A stretch of 64,000 bases of DNA. Origin: Salinicoccus albus DSM 19776 (GTDB taxonomy: Bacteria; Bacillota; Bacilli; Staphylococcales; Salinicoccaceae). Where the stretch lies: the NCBI RefSeq assembly GCF_000385175.1, contig NZ_ARQJ01000026.1, positions 1 through 64,000 of the forward strand, read 5' to 3'. This document shows, in pieces, positions 54,552-62,265 of this stretch. Each line of letters starts with the position of its first letter. The first letter of the stretch is position 1. The notes under the pieces were generated by a model, which did not search any database, was not told the DNA's origin, and saw only the letters and a program-made list of their open reading frames with translations. Made by a program: the position numbers and the translations under genes.

Positions 54552-55163
54552 ATGAAACTTTTCTTATCCATACTTTTTATCCCTTTAGCATTCACTGCCT
54601 GTTTTGGGATTACCGAAGATGCCCCTGAAGAGGAAAACACTGAAGAGGATGACACTGAAGAAACAGCTGAAACAGAGGGCGATTCGGGAAATGAAACGGA
54701 AGAACCGCCGGAAGTGACACCGATTGACATTACCAGCTCAAGATTCATCTCCAGTTTCTTCAACGGCAACTTTGAATACAGAACCATTTCAGTCCAGTCC
54801 AGTTATGATTATATGGTCAACATGCTTGGAGAACCTTCCGGCTCCGGGAGTGTTGTAGACGGCACATACTATCATTATGATCATATCGGATTCAATTTTC
54901 CCGAAAGCCGGGAAGATGCCGGAGATACCAGTGAATTGAGCGTGGACGGCATTGTCATTTTCCCTGAAGATTTCTATAAGGAAGATGCGGTGTCAAATTT
55001 CGGCTGGCCGACGACTGATGATGTATCCAACTTCCGCATGTTTTACGACAGCGATACTGAAAATGATTATTTCGTCATGTTGAACTATGATCAGGATAAC
55101 AGGATCACTGAAATCGTCATTCAGTATAAAAACCTTGAAGATACAGAATTTTATGAAGGATAA
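54552..55163 (+). CDS. Acidic surface lipoprotein, unknown function
   Basis: The 203-residue precursor has a lipoprotein signal (MKLFLSILFIPLAFTAC, Cys17) and then about 45 residues that are mostly Glu, Asp and Thr, forming a negatively charged stalk. The globular part (about 60-203) has VNMLGEPSGSG and YHYDHIGFNFP. This loosely resembles DUF4309 proteins such as B. subtilis YjgB; that is tentative. Its Phe at -3 is unusual for a lipobox. A bidirectional terminator follows. Confidence 0.8.
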   Translation: MKLFLSILFIPLAFTACFGITEDAPEEENTEEDDTEETAETEGDSGNETEEPPEVTPIDITSSRFISSFFNGNFEYRTISVQSSYDYMVNMLGEPSGSGSVVDGTYYHYDHIGFNFPESREDAGDTSELSVDGIVIFPEDFYKEDAVSNFGWPTTDDVSNFRMFYDSDTENDYFVMLNYDQDNRITEIVIQYKNLEDTEFYEG

Positions 55164-55190
55164 AAAAAGAGCCAAAGGCTCTTTTTTTAT
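55163..55190. terminator. Bidirectional terminator
   Basis: AAAAAAAGAGCC-AAA-GGCTCTTTTTTT works on both strands and serves the lipoprotein gene and convergent osmC. Confidence 0.88.
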
Positions 55191-55603
55191 TGCATCTCTC
55201 CATTGAGTTCGAGCTTCGTATTCACATCTGCAGTCAGGGAATTGATAGCCGAACAGTATTTATCCGCTGATAGATCAACAGCGCGCTGCGCTTTTTTGGC
55301 TGTTACATCACCCCTGATCCTGACGATCAGATCTATATTGGTGAAACTCTTCGGATCCGACTCCCTGCGTTCACCTGAAATATCTATCTCTATGGATTCG
55401 ATTTTTTCCATCTCGCGACGCATGATGACTGTCAGGTCAATACCCATGCAGCCTGCCACACCGTGCAGCAGCACTTCCATCGGTCTGGGACCGGAATCAT
55501 TGCCGCCAACATCGCTGGAAGCATCCATAGTGATATCATATCCTGAGCTGTCTCCATATGAATTGAAGGACATACCGCTTTGCCATTTCGCCTGTATATT
55601 CAT
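55187..55603 (-). CDS. OsmC/Ohr-family peroxide-detoxifying protein
   Basis: The 138-residue protein has the two OsmC cysteines in GVAGCMGIDLTV and DKYCSAIN, which form the peroxidatic pair of the family. It is thus probably a thiol peroxidase for organic hydroperoxides. The type (OsmC, YhfA or Ohr) cannot be fixed; short length and the CMGIDL segment fit YhfA-like members. It is a single gene. Confidence 0.85.
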   Translation of the reverse strand: MNIQAKWQSGMSFNSYGDSSGYDITMDASSDVGGNDSGPRPMEVLLHGVAGCMGIDLTVIMRREMEKIESIEIDISGERRESDPKSFTNIDLIVRIRGDVTAKKAQRAVDLSADKYCSAINSLTADVNTKLELNGEMQ

Positions 55604-55672
55604 AATTACACCCTTTCAAAGTATAGTACTTATATTATAGAACATTCAACACACTCACTTTAAACAAATTGA

Positions 55673-56890
55673 TTATAGGAACGTGCCGACCGCATCAACC
55701 AGACTGTAAATACCGAGGAATGACACCACAGCAGCCACTGCCCAGCCGATGATATTCAGCCAGAGCGGATTGACGTGCCTGCCCATGAAGTTTTTACGGT
55801 TGATGACCACCATGATGATGATCGCTATGATCGGCAGGATCAGTCCGTTGAGTGCCTGTGCGAATAACAGTACTTCCAAGGGTTCAAAACCAATGGCAGA
55901 GGTGATGATGCCGAGGCTAATCACTGACCCAAAAACGATTTTGTATTTCGTATTGTCAAAACCGCCTTTCCATCCCATAAAACTGCTCACAGTCACCGCC
56001 GCCCCCATCGGTGAAGCGATTGCTGAAGATAGTCCGGCTGCAAACAGTCCGATACTGATGAAAAGCGGTGCGAATGCACCCATTAGGGGCTCAAGCGGCG
56101 CTGCCAATTCAACCACATTCGTCACCTCCCGTCCCTCAATCAGAGCGCCTGCCGTAATGAGGATCGCCGCAGTGATAATTCCGCCGATGGTAATCGTCAG
56201 TATCGTATCTGTTCGGGACGCTTTCAGTCCATCAGTACTGTTCCACTTCTCACTGACTGTCGAGGCATGGATAAAGAAGTTATACGGGACGACCGTCGTT
56301 CCTATTAAAGCAATAATCATAACGATTGAGCCGTTCGGTATTCCCGGGATGAATGCCCCTTGCAGAATCGCCCCTATATCAGATGCTGAAACAATCATCG
56401 TTGTCAGGAAAGTGACGCTCATTATGGCAATGAGTACAATCATAATTTTTTCAATGATCTTGTAGCTGCCGCTGAGTCCGATTGCCAGAATAATGAGTCC
56501 TATCACCGGCGCTACGAAATTTTCAGGAATGTCAGTCAAATAGGACACGCCGAGCGAAGTGCCGAGAAGGTCGCCGCTTATGTAGGCAGCACACCCCACA
56601 CACACTGCAATCATAACAATCCACACTGCTGCAAATTTCAATATGACGTTATCGAAAAGATCGCGTATATTTTCACCCAGCCCCTGTTTAGTTACGATAC
56701 CGATCCTCGCCACCATTTCCTGCAGTACAATCGTGGCAAATATGGAGAAAACAACCGCCCATAGAAGCGCAAAACCGAATCCGGCACCTGCGCGTGTTGC
56801 GGTTGTCACAGTTCCCGGGCCGATAAATGAAGCCGTGATGATCGCGCCAGGACCAATAATGGATATTTTTTCTTTTATCTTACTGATCAC
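55673..56890 (-). CDS. Nramp-like membrane transporter with altered metal-site residues
   Basis: The 405-residue protein has about 11 transmembrane helices in the Nramp/MntH pattern: IIGPGAIITASFIGPGT, LLWAVVFSIFATIVLQEMVARIGIVT, and TTVVPYNFFIHAS. In canonical Nramp the helix 1 motif is DPGN and helix 6 MPHN. Here they are GPGT (24-27) and VPYN (201-204), so the Asp, Asn, Met and His of the metal site are all replaced. Start is probably the GTG at 56888-56890; a TTG ten codons earlier is possible. It is co-directional with the ureohydrolase gene 58 nt upstream. Substrate is unknown and may not be a divalent metal. Confidence 0.85.
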   Translation of the reverse strand: MISKIKEKISIIGPGAIITASFIGPGTVTTATRAGAGFGFALLWAVVFSIFATIVLQEMVARIGIVTKQGLGENIRDLFDNVILKFAAVWIVMIAVCVGCAAYISGDLLGTSLGVSYLTDIPENFVAPVIGLIILAIGLSGSYKIIEKIMIVLIAIMSVTFLTTMIVSASDIGAILQGAFIPGIPNGSIVMIIALIGTTVVPYNFFIHASTVSEKWNSTDGLKASRTDTILTITIGGIITAAILITAGALIEGREVTNVVELAAPLEPLMGAFAPLFISIGLFAAGLSSAIASPMGAAVTVSSFMGWKGGFDNTKYKIVFGSVISLGIITSAIGFEPLEVLLFAQALNGLILPIIAIIIMVVINRKNFMGRHVNPLWLNIIGWAVAAVVSFLGIYSLVDAVGTFL

Positions 56891-56922
56891 TATTTTCCAC
56901 ACCCTTTGTTTAAGTATCAAAC

Positions 56923-56940
56923 GGAGAGCCTGAGCTCTCC
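56923..56940 (-). other. Hairpin between ureohydrolase and Nramp-like genes
   Basis: GGAGAGC-TCAG-GCTCTCC is a perfect 7-bp stem, 7 nt after the ureohydrolase stop. The following GTTTGATAC is not a proper T-tract, so it is more likely a processing or partial attenuation element than a full terminator. Confidence 0.5.
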
Positions 56941-56947
56941 TGAAAAC

Positions 56948-57889
56948 CTATTTATGATGGCCGCCGTTTATATGGCCTGCAAGGACATATAGCACAGCCG
57001 TGGAAACAAAATGAGCTGAATTCTGGTTGGCGTCCTGCGGCGGATACACTTCCACGAAGTCCATGCCGCAAACACCTCTTTTGCCGAATTCATGAATCAT
57101 GGTAAGCAGCTCATAGGAAGTCAGACCATTGCCATCGACAGGACCGCCCGGGTTAAATGCGAAGTCCAGTACATCACTGCATATTGTGAGATAAACGACA
57201 TCGACATCCCTGCTGGCCATATCGTATATTTCATTTGCGTAAGCTTTTAAATCTTTAGCCTCTTTAATATCATTAATCGTCAGCGTGACAGCCCCGGCTT
57301 CAGCCGCGTATTTTCCGGTTTCCGGTTTATTTCTCGGACCCTTAATCCCCGTATGGATCAGGCTTTCATTACGCACGCCTTCAGTTTCATACAGCCGCAT
57401 GAAAGGCGTGCTGCGTGCAAACTTATCCCCTTCATGATGCGGCATATTATCGTAATGGGAATCCAGATGGATGATGCCGACTTTTTTCCCAGTGTTTGTC
57501 AGCGCCTTTACCACCGGATAAGTAATACCATGGTCGCCGCCAAGTCCGACGATGAATTTACCGGATTTCCACAGATTTTCCGCAAAGGATTCAATCCTGT
57601 CCATCGTCCCCGGTACATCGTGCGGGATGACACTGACATCTCCGACATCTCCGAAGGACATATGGTCTTCAACATTTATGTGATCAAACTCCGGCAGGTA
57701 AGTACTATATCTTGCTGATGACAGTCTGATCTGTTTCGGTCCCAGTTCACTGCCTGTATAGTCCCCCCATGTGGAGGCACCTTCCCACGGCACGCCATAA
57801 ACCAGTATATCTGTATCATACTCCGTCGCCGCCGTTAAATTTTTACCGCCGAGCATCGGCGGTGTATTGCCGTAAATATTAGAGTCCAA
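56948..57889 (-). CDS. Arginase/agmatinase-superfamily ureohydrolase, Asp-to-Cys at metal site
   Basis: The 313-residue enzyme of the ureohydrolase fold hydrolyses a guanidino or formimino substrate. Metal ligands are visible: His120 in LGGDHGITYP, Asp143, His145, Asp147 in HLDSHYDN and Asp239. The residue matching the first Asp of the DxD motif is Cys237 in TICSDVLDFAFNPGG. Formimidoylglutamase, agmatinase, guanidinobutyrase and guanidine hydrolase are all possible. Translation starts at TTG eight bases after AAGGAGG. No hut, arc or spe genes are near; the downstream partner is the Nramp-like transporter. Confidence 0.87.
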   Translation of the reverse strand: MDSNIYGNTPPMLGGKNLTAATEYDTDILVYGVPWEGASTWGDYTGSELGPKQIRLSSARYSTYLPEFDHINVEDHMSFGDVGDVSVIPHDVPGTMDRIESFAENLWKSGKFIVGLGGDHGITYPVVKALTNTGKKVGIIHLDSHYDNMPHHEGDKFARSTPFMRLYETEGVRNESLIHTGIKGPRNKPETGKYAAEAGAVTLTINDIKEAKDLKAYANEIYDMASRDVDVVYLTICSDVLDFAFNPGGPVDGNGLTSYELLTMIHEFGKRGVCGMDFVEVYPPQDANQNSAHFVSTAVLYVLAGHINGGHHK

Positions 57890-57930
57890 TGATATTTCCT
57901 CCTTTTATGCTTATTTACTTTTACTCCATT

Positions 57931-57958
57931 ATTCTAACATCTTTAATGGAAAGATGAA
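57931..57958 (-). promoter_or_regulatory. Candidate promoter and operator of the ureohydrolase-Nramp pair
   Basis: On the minus strand TTCATC (57953-57958) and TAGAAT (57931-57936) have a 16-nt spacer. Between them lies CATCTTT-CCATT-AAAGATG (57938-57956), an inverted repeat with perfect 7-bp arms, placed like a repressor operator. It is read here only from position and symmetry. Confidence 0.4.
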
Positions 57959-58051
57959 TTAATGAAGGCATACTGCCTTTAAACAGCTGACTTTCTCGGC
58001 CTTCACTTCATATCATTTCTATCAAATGAATGGCTCTTAATAAGAATTCTA

Positions 58052-58110
58052 TTGATTAAATAAGCATTTACTTATATAATGTTTTTGTACGGTTGAGTAT
58101 ACTTATATAA
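58052..58110 (+). promoter_or_regulatory. ars promoter and ArsR operator
   Basis: TTGATT (58052-58057), 17-nt spacer, TATAAT (58075-58080) is a strong promoter. TTAAATAAG-CATTTA-CTTATATAA (58056-58079) is an inverted repeat with one mismatch that covers spacer and -10. The ten bases ACTTATATAA (58070-58079) recur at 58101-58110, 31 bp away or about three helical turns. Confidence 0.75.
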
Positions 58111-58129
58111 ACAATAATCGAGGGATAGG

Positions 58130-58471
58130 ATGGAACAAATAAAAACGGATATTGAAGAAACTGCCAATTTGTTTAAACTTCTCGGGGATCGTTCCCGTCT
58201 TACAATGACAGCGATGATGAACGTACGGGAATGCTGTGTCTGTGAGTTTACGGAGTGCTTCGGAATGAGCCAGCCAGCTGTCAGCCAGCACTTGAAAAAA
58301 CTCAAATATTTTGGACTTGTTAATGAAAGAAAGGACGGGTACTGGACATATCTTTCCCTCAATAAGGAAAGTGAGTTTTATAATATGATTCCTGCTGTTA
58401 TTGACGCTGTGCCTGATATTAAAGAGGAAATCGACGTGCTGCTTTCCAAGTGCAAAGGAGGTGCCTGCTGA
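58130..58471 (+). CDS. arsR: ArsR-family arsenic-responsive repressor
   Basis: The 113-residue winged-helix protein has the metalloid site ECCVCEF (Cys35, Cys36, Cys38), the recognition helix [15 protein letters not shown], and a C-terminal KCKGGAC with two more Cys that may bind As(III). Binding of arsenite releases it from the operator upstream. Its stop codon overlaps the arsB start (TGATG). Confidence 0.95.
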   Translation: MEQIKTDIEETANLFKLLGDRSRLTMTAMMNVRECCVCEFTECFGMSQPAVSQHLKKLKYFGLVNERKDGYWTYLSLNKESEFYNMIPAVIDAVPDIKEEIDVLLSKCKGGAC

Positions 58472-59769
58472 TGTCCTCCTCTGCACTTATCGCAATTGTT
58501 ATATTCCTGGTGACTTTATTTTTAGTCATCAGACAGCCAAAAGGGCTCGGTATCGGATGGTCGGCATGTCTCGGTGCTGTCCTGGCATTGATCGCTGGTG
58601 TGGTTACCTTCTCTGATGTCGCCGATGTTTGGGGGATCGTCTGGAATGCAACGCTGACGTTTGTCGCTGTAATCATGATTTCACTCATTCTGGATGAAAT
58701 CGGGCTGTTCGAATGGTCCGCTTTACATATGGCAAGATTTGCAAAAGGCAGCGGATTGAAACTCTTCATCTATATCATCTTACTCGGTGCCATTGTCGCT
58801 GCACTTTTTGCCAATGACGGCGCCGCGCTGATTCTCACACCGATTGTTCTGGCAATGGTCAGAAATCTGAACTTCACGGAAAAGATGATCCTGCCGTTTA
58901 TCATGGCCAGCGGATTTATCGCCGATACCGCTTCTCTGCCATTTATCGTCAGCAACCTTGTAAATATTGTGTCCGCCGACTTTTTCGGCATTGGCTTTAT
59001 TGAATATGCGTCCAGGATGATTGTACCGAACCTATTCTCTATCCTGGCGAGTATTGTCGTCTTATATATTTTCTTCAGAAAAAGCCTTCCGGAGAATTAC
59101 GAAGTCGATCATTTAAAGGAACCTGAAGATGCCATCCGGGATTACAGAATGTTCAACTGGTCGTGGCTTGTTCTGCTGCTGCTTCTGATCGGCTATTTTA
59201 TCAGTGAGCCACTCAACATTCCCGTCTCCATTATCGCGGGCATCATCGCCCTGTTTTTCATACTCATGAGCAGACGCTCACAGGCTGTACCAATCATGCA
59301 GGTGGTCAAAGGCGCCCCATGGGACATTGTCTTTTTTTCACTGGGGATGTATGTGGTGGTCTACGGCCTTCAAAACGCCGGTCTGACTTCCCTTTTGGGC
59401 GATTTCATCGGTATGGCGGCCGATCAGGGATTATTTGCAGGAACAATGGTTATGGGATTCACTGCGGCTCTCCTCTCCTCAGTGATGAATAATATGCCAA
59501 CGGTCATGATCGACGCGCTTGCTATCGCTGAATCAGGTGTCCAGGGACTTGTCAAGGAAGGGATGATCTATGCCAATGTCATCGGCTCCGACCTGGGCCC
59601 GAAAATCACACCGATCGGTTCCCTTGCCACACTGCTGTGGCTGCATGTGCTTAAGAAGAAAGGCGTACACATTTCATGGGGGTATTACTTTAAAATCGGT
59701 ATCCTCCTGACAATACCTGTACTTTTCATCACATTGCTCAGCCTGTACGTATGGCTGCTGATCATTTAA
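58471..59769 (+). CDS. arsB: Arsenite efflux permease ArsB
   Basis: The 432-residue membrane protein with about 12 helices has [38 protein letters not shown] and [20 protein letters not shown], signatures of ArsB. It exports arsenite or antimonite using the proton gradient. The start MSSSALIA has AAAGGAGGTG seven bases upstream. No arsA is present, so efflux is by ArsB alone. Confidence 0.96.
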   Translation: MSSSALIAIVIFLVTLFLVIRQPKGLGIGWSACLGAVLALIAGVVTFSDVADVWGIVWNATLTFVAVIMISLILDEIGLFEWSALHMARFAKGSGLKLFIYIILLGAIVAALFANDGAALILTPIVLAMVRNLNFTEKMILPFIMASGFIADTASLPFIVSNLVNIVSADFFGIGFIEYASRMIVPNLFSILASIVVLYIFFRKSLPENYEVDHLKEPEDAIRDYRMFNWSWLVLLLLLIGYFISEPLNIPVSIIAGIIALFFILMSRRSQAVPIMQVVKGAPWDIVFFSLGMYVVVYGLQNAGLTSLLGDFIGMAADQGLFAGTMVMGFTAALLSSVMNNMPTVMIDALAIAESGVQGLVKEGMIYANVIGSDLGPKITPIGSLATLLWLHVLKKKGVHISWGYYFKIGILLTIPVLFITLLSLYVWLLII

Positions 59770-59788
59770 TAATTAAAGGAGCGTTTAT

Positions 59789-60217
59789 ATGTCAAAACCC
59801 ATCGTTTATTTCCTGTGTACCGGAAACTCATGCAGAAGCCAGATGGCTGAAGGGTTCGGCCGCAAATATCTGGGGGATAAATACGAAGTCCACTCCGCAG
59901 GTACAGAAGCACATGGCCTGAATCCAAAAGCGGTCTCCATAATGCAAGAATCAGCCATCGATATTTCACGGCAACGGTCAAACACTATCGACAAAGCACT
60001 GCTTGACAGCTCAGCGTTTGTCATTACTCTCTGCGGTGATGCCAATGACAATTGCCCGGTGACGCCTCCGCATGTCACGCGGCTGCACTGGGAATTTGAA
60101 GACCCGGCACGGACGGCCGGCACAGAGGCGGAAGTCCATGCAGTCTTCGAAAAGGTAAGGGATGCCATAGAAGAGAGAGTCATCAAATTCGGGAATGGTG
60201 AAATCCAAGAGACGTGA
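59789..60217 (+). CDS. arsC: Arsenate reductase, thioredoxin-coupled
   Basis: The 142-residue protein of the low-molecular-weight phosphatase fold reduces arsenate to arsenite for ArsB. The three redox cysteines are at Cys10 ([15 protein letters not shown]), Cys82 and Cys89 ([11 protein letters not shown]), the same numbers as in the staphylococcal pI258 enzyme. Its stop lies inside the following terminator stem. Confidence 0.96.
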   Translation: MSKPIVYFLCTGNSCRSQMAEGFGRKYLGDKYEVHSAGTEAHGLNPKAVSIMQESAIDISRQRSNTIDKALLDSSAFVITLCGDANDNCPVTPPHVTRLHWEFEDPARTAGTEAEVHAVFEKVRDAIEERVIKFGNGEIQET

Positions 60218-60234
60218 GAACGTCTCTTTTTTTA
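60207..60234 (+). terminator. ars operon terminator
   Basis: AGAGACGT-GAGA-ACGTCTCT followed by a T-tract (TTTTTTT). The arsC stop codon is inside the stem-loop. Confidence 0.88.
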
Positions 60235-60309
60235 TATCGTCAAGTCTTTATCTTTGATGTTTTAAGGCGAATCCGTAACAATAAAAATAACATAAAAAGG
60301 AGGAATCTG

Positions 60310-61341
60310 ATGTCTTCGTTATTTGAGCCTTACAGTATAAAGAATCTGGATCTTAAGAACAGGGCAGTCATGTCGCCAATGTGCCAGTACAGTGCAAAGG
60401 ACGGCATACCGGATGAATGGCATTTTACACACTACACTTCCCGGGCGGTCGGCGGGACCGGACTGATCCTCGTAGAAATGACAAATGTCGAACCGCGTGG
60501 CAGAATTACTGATCGCTGTCTCGGCATCTGGTCGGATGGTCACGTCCCCCACTACAAACGGATTGTTGATGCCTGCCATAAACACGGCGCTAAAATCGGC
60601 ATCCAGATTGCACATGCAGGCAGAAAAGCAGTGGATGCTGAGCAGCCTGTATCCAGTTCGGCTTCTGCATTCAGTAAAGATTTCAAAACACCGCACGAAT
60701 TGACTACAGAAGAAGTGAACGAGATGGTGGATGCATTCAAATGGGCCGCAGTACGTGCGGTGGAAGCCGGGTTTGATACGATTGAGCTGCATGGTGCACA
60801 TGGCTACCTGATCCATCAGTTCCAGTCTCCGCTGACAAATCAGAGAGAGGATGAATACGGCCGGGATTTGAGCCTTTTCGGAACAAAAGTGATTAAATCT
60901 GTAAAATCAGTATTGCCGGATGATATGCCGCTCCTGTTAAGACTGTCGGCTGTGGAATTTTCTGAAGGCGGCTATGACCTTGATCATGGCACGACACTCG
61001 CCAAAAAGTATAAAGAAGCGGGCGTAGATATGATTGACGTTTCGGCGGGCGGTGAAGGCACGCCGTCAAAAGAACGTTTTCCCGGCAATTTCCCGGGTTA
61101 TCTGGTGCCTTTCGCGAGGCACATCAAAAAAGAATCGGACATCCCGGTGATTGCTGTCGGTCTTTTGCAGGACGTAAATGTTGCAGAACATGTGATTTCC
61201 TCCGGAGATGCCGATCTGGCCGCAATCGGACGCGGCATGCTGCAGGATCCATACTGGGTGCTCAATGCCCGTCGCAATCAGGAACCTTCAGACCGCACCT
61301 TCATACCTGAACAATATGACAGAGGATTCAGAAAGATTTGA
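60310..61341 (+). CDS. namA: Old yellow enzyme-family NADPH dehydrogenase NamA
   Basis: This FMN flavoprotein of 343 residues reduces alpha,beta-unsaturated carbonyls and nitro compounds. It has the TIM-barrel segments RAVMSPMCQYSAK (thermophilic-like OYE, with Cys), ELHGAHGYLIHQFQSPLTN, and AAIGRGMLQDPYW. The ATG has AAAAAGGAGG upstream; the frame stays open 32 codons earlier but without SD. It resembles YqjM of B. subtilis. Its neighbour downstream starts 10 nt later, suggesting one transcript. Confidence 0.93.
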   Translation: MSSLFEPYSIKNLDLKNRAVMSPMCQYSAKDGIPDEWHFTHYTSRAVGGTGLILVEMTNVEPRGRITDRCLGIWSDGHVPHYKRIVDACHKHGAKIGIQIAHAGRKAVDAEQPVSSSASAFSKDFKTPHELTTEEVNEMVDAFKWAAVRAVEAGFDTIELHGAHGYLIHQFQSPLTNQREDEYGRDLSLFGTKVIKSVKSVLPDDMPLLLRLSAVEFSEGGYDLDHGTTLAKKYKEAGVDMIDVSAGGEGTPSKERFPGNFPGYLVPFARHIKKESDIPVIAVGLLQDVNVAEHVISSGDADLAAIGRGMLQDPYWVLNARRNQEPSDRTFIPEQYDRGFRKI

Positions 61342-61351
61342 GGGACAGACT

Positions 61352-62257
61352 ATGAAACACGTATTGGATAAAACAAACCTTTACTATGTCATGTCAAAGA
61401 AAGAAGAACCTGTGCTGAATATCAACCCCGGAGATACTGTTGAAATCCATACTGCAGACTGCTTTTCAGACCAGATCATCTCGCCCGACATGGATTTTAG
61501 TGCTGTTGACTGGAGTAACAGCAATCCGGCCACCGGCCCCATCTATGTGAATGACATCCATCCAGGGGATGTATTAAAAGTGACCATCGAAACAATTGAA
61601 CTCGGTTCCAGAGGACTGGCTACTGTGAATGCAGGTGCAGGCGTGATGCGTGACTATATCGAAAAGCGTTGTGTGAAAATGTTTGATGTAGATACTGAAC
61701 ACCACACTACAAATTTTAACGGACTGATCATGCCCCTGAATCCGATGATCGGTGTCATCGGCAATGCACCGGCTGATGCATCCGTACCCAACAGCACCCC
61801 GGGGCCGCACGGCGGCAACATGGATTCGAAAAAGTGTACGGATAAGTCCATAGTCTACCTGCCTGTCTTCCAAGAAGGTGCATTGTTCGGACTCGGAGAT
61901 GTTCATGCGAAGATGGGAGACGGTGAAGTCGGTATCAGCGGTCTTGAAATCGATGCCGCCGTGACTGTGAAACTTGAGAAGGCAGAAAACCTCGCGACAG
62001 TTCATCCTGTGGTCATCGATGAAGAGGGAATATATATGTTCGTTTCAGACGAATCTCTGGATAATGGCGTTGATGAATCAGTCAAACAAATGATAAAAAT
62101 ACTGCAGCCTTTGACTGATCTGTCCCTGGAAGAAATAACAATATTAATGAGTCTGGCAGGCGAAGCGCAGATCAACCAGGTAGTCGATCCATTAAAAACG
62201 GCCCGGTTCTTTATCCCCCATTATGTATTGAATCACTATTCGATCGAATTCAGTTAG
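61352..62257 (+). CDS. Acetamidase/formamidase family protein
   Basis: The 301-residue protein has NSNPATGPIYVNDIHPGDVL, NSTPGPHGGNMDSKKC and FGLGDVHAKMGDGEVGISG, the FmdA/AmdA pattern with conserved acidic and His residues of the zinc site. It probably hydrolyses formamide or acetamide to ammonia and acid, but some members have other substrates. The start at MKHVLDKTN has GAGGGA upstream; the reading frame extends back within namA by chance. It lies between namA and a glycerate kinase gene. Confidence 0.88.
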   Translation: MKHVLDKTNLYYVMSKKEEPVLNINPGDTVEIHTADCFSDQIISPDMDFSAVDWSNSNPATGPIYVNDIHPGDVLKVTIETIELGSRGLATVNAGAGVMRDYIEKRCVKMFDVDTEHHTTNFNGLIMPLNPMIGVIGNAPADASVPNSTPGPHGGNMDSKKCTDKSIVYLPVFQEGALFGLGDVHAKMGDGEVGISGLEIDAAVTVKLEKAENLATVHPVVIDEEGIYMFVSDESLDNGVDESVKQMIKILQPLTDLSLEEITILMSLAGEAQINQVVDPLKTARFFIPHYVLNHYSIEFS

Positions 62258-62265
62258 GAGAATAT

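Noticed and set aside
54437-54787. Upstream extension of the ABC ATPase by about 117 codons
   Set aside because: The added sequence overlaps the start and acidic stalk of the divergent lipoprotein gene and resembles nothing; the ABC domain begins at MLEIQNLG.
57890-58051. Guanidine riboswitch before the ureohydrolase
   Set aside because: The only hairpin (AAGGCA-TAC-TGCCTT) lacks an ACGR loop and no ykkC-I pattern is present.
60214-60309. N-terminal extension of namA by 32 codons
   Set aside because: It runs through the ars terminator and lacks an SD; the ATG at 60310 follows AAAAAGGAGG.
61208-61351. Upstream extension of the acetamidase-like frame
   Set aside because: It lies inside namA in another frame; the ATG at 61352 has an SD and gives the family length.
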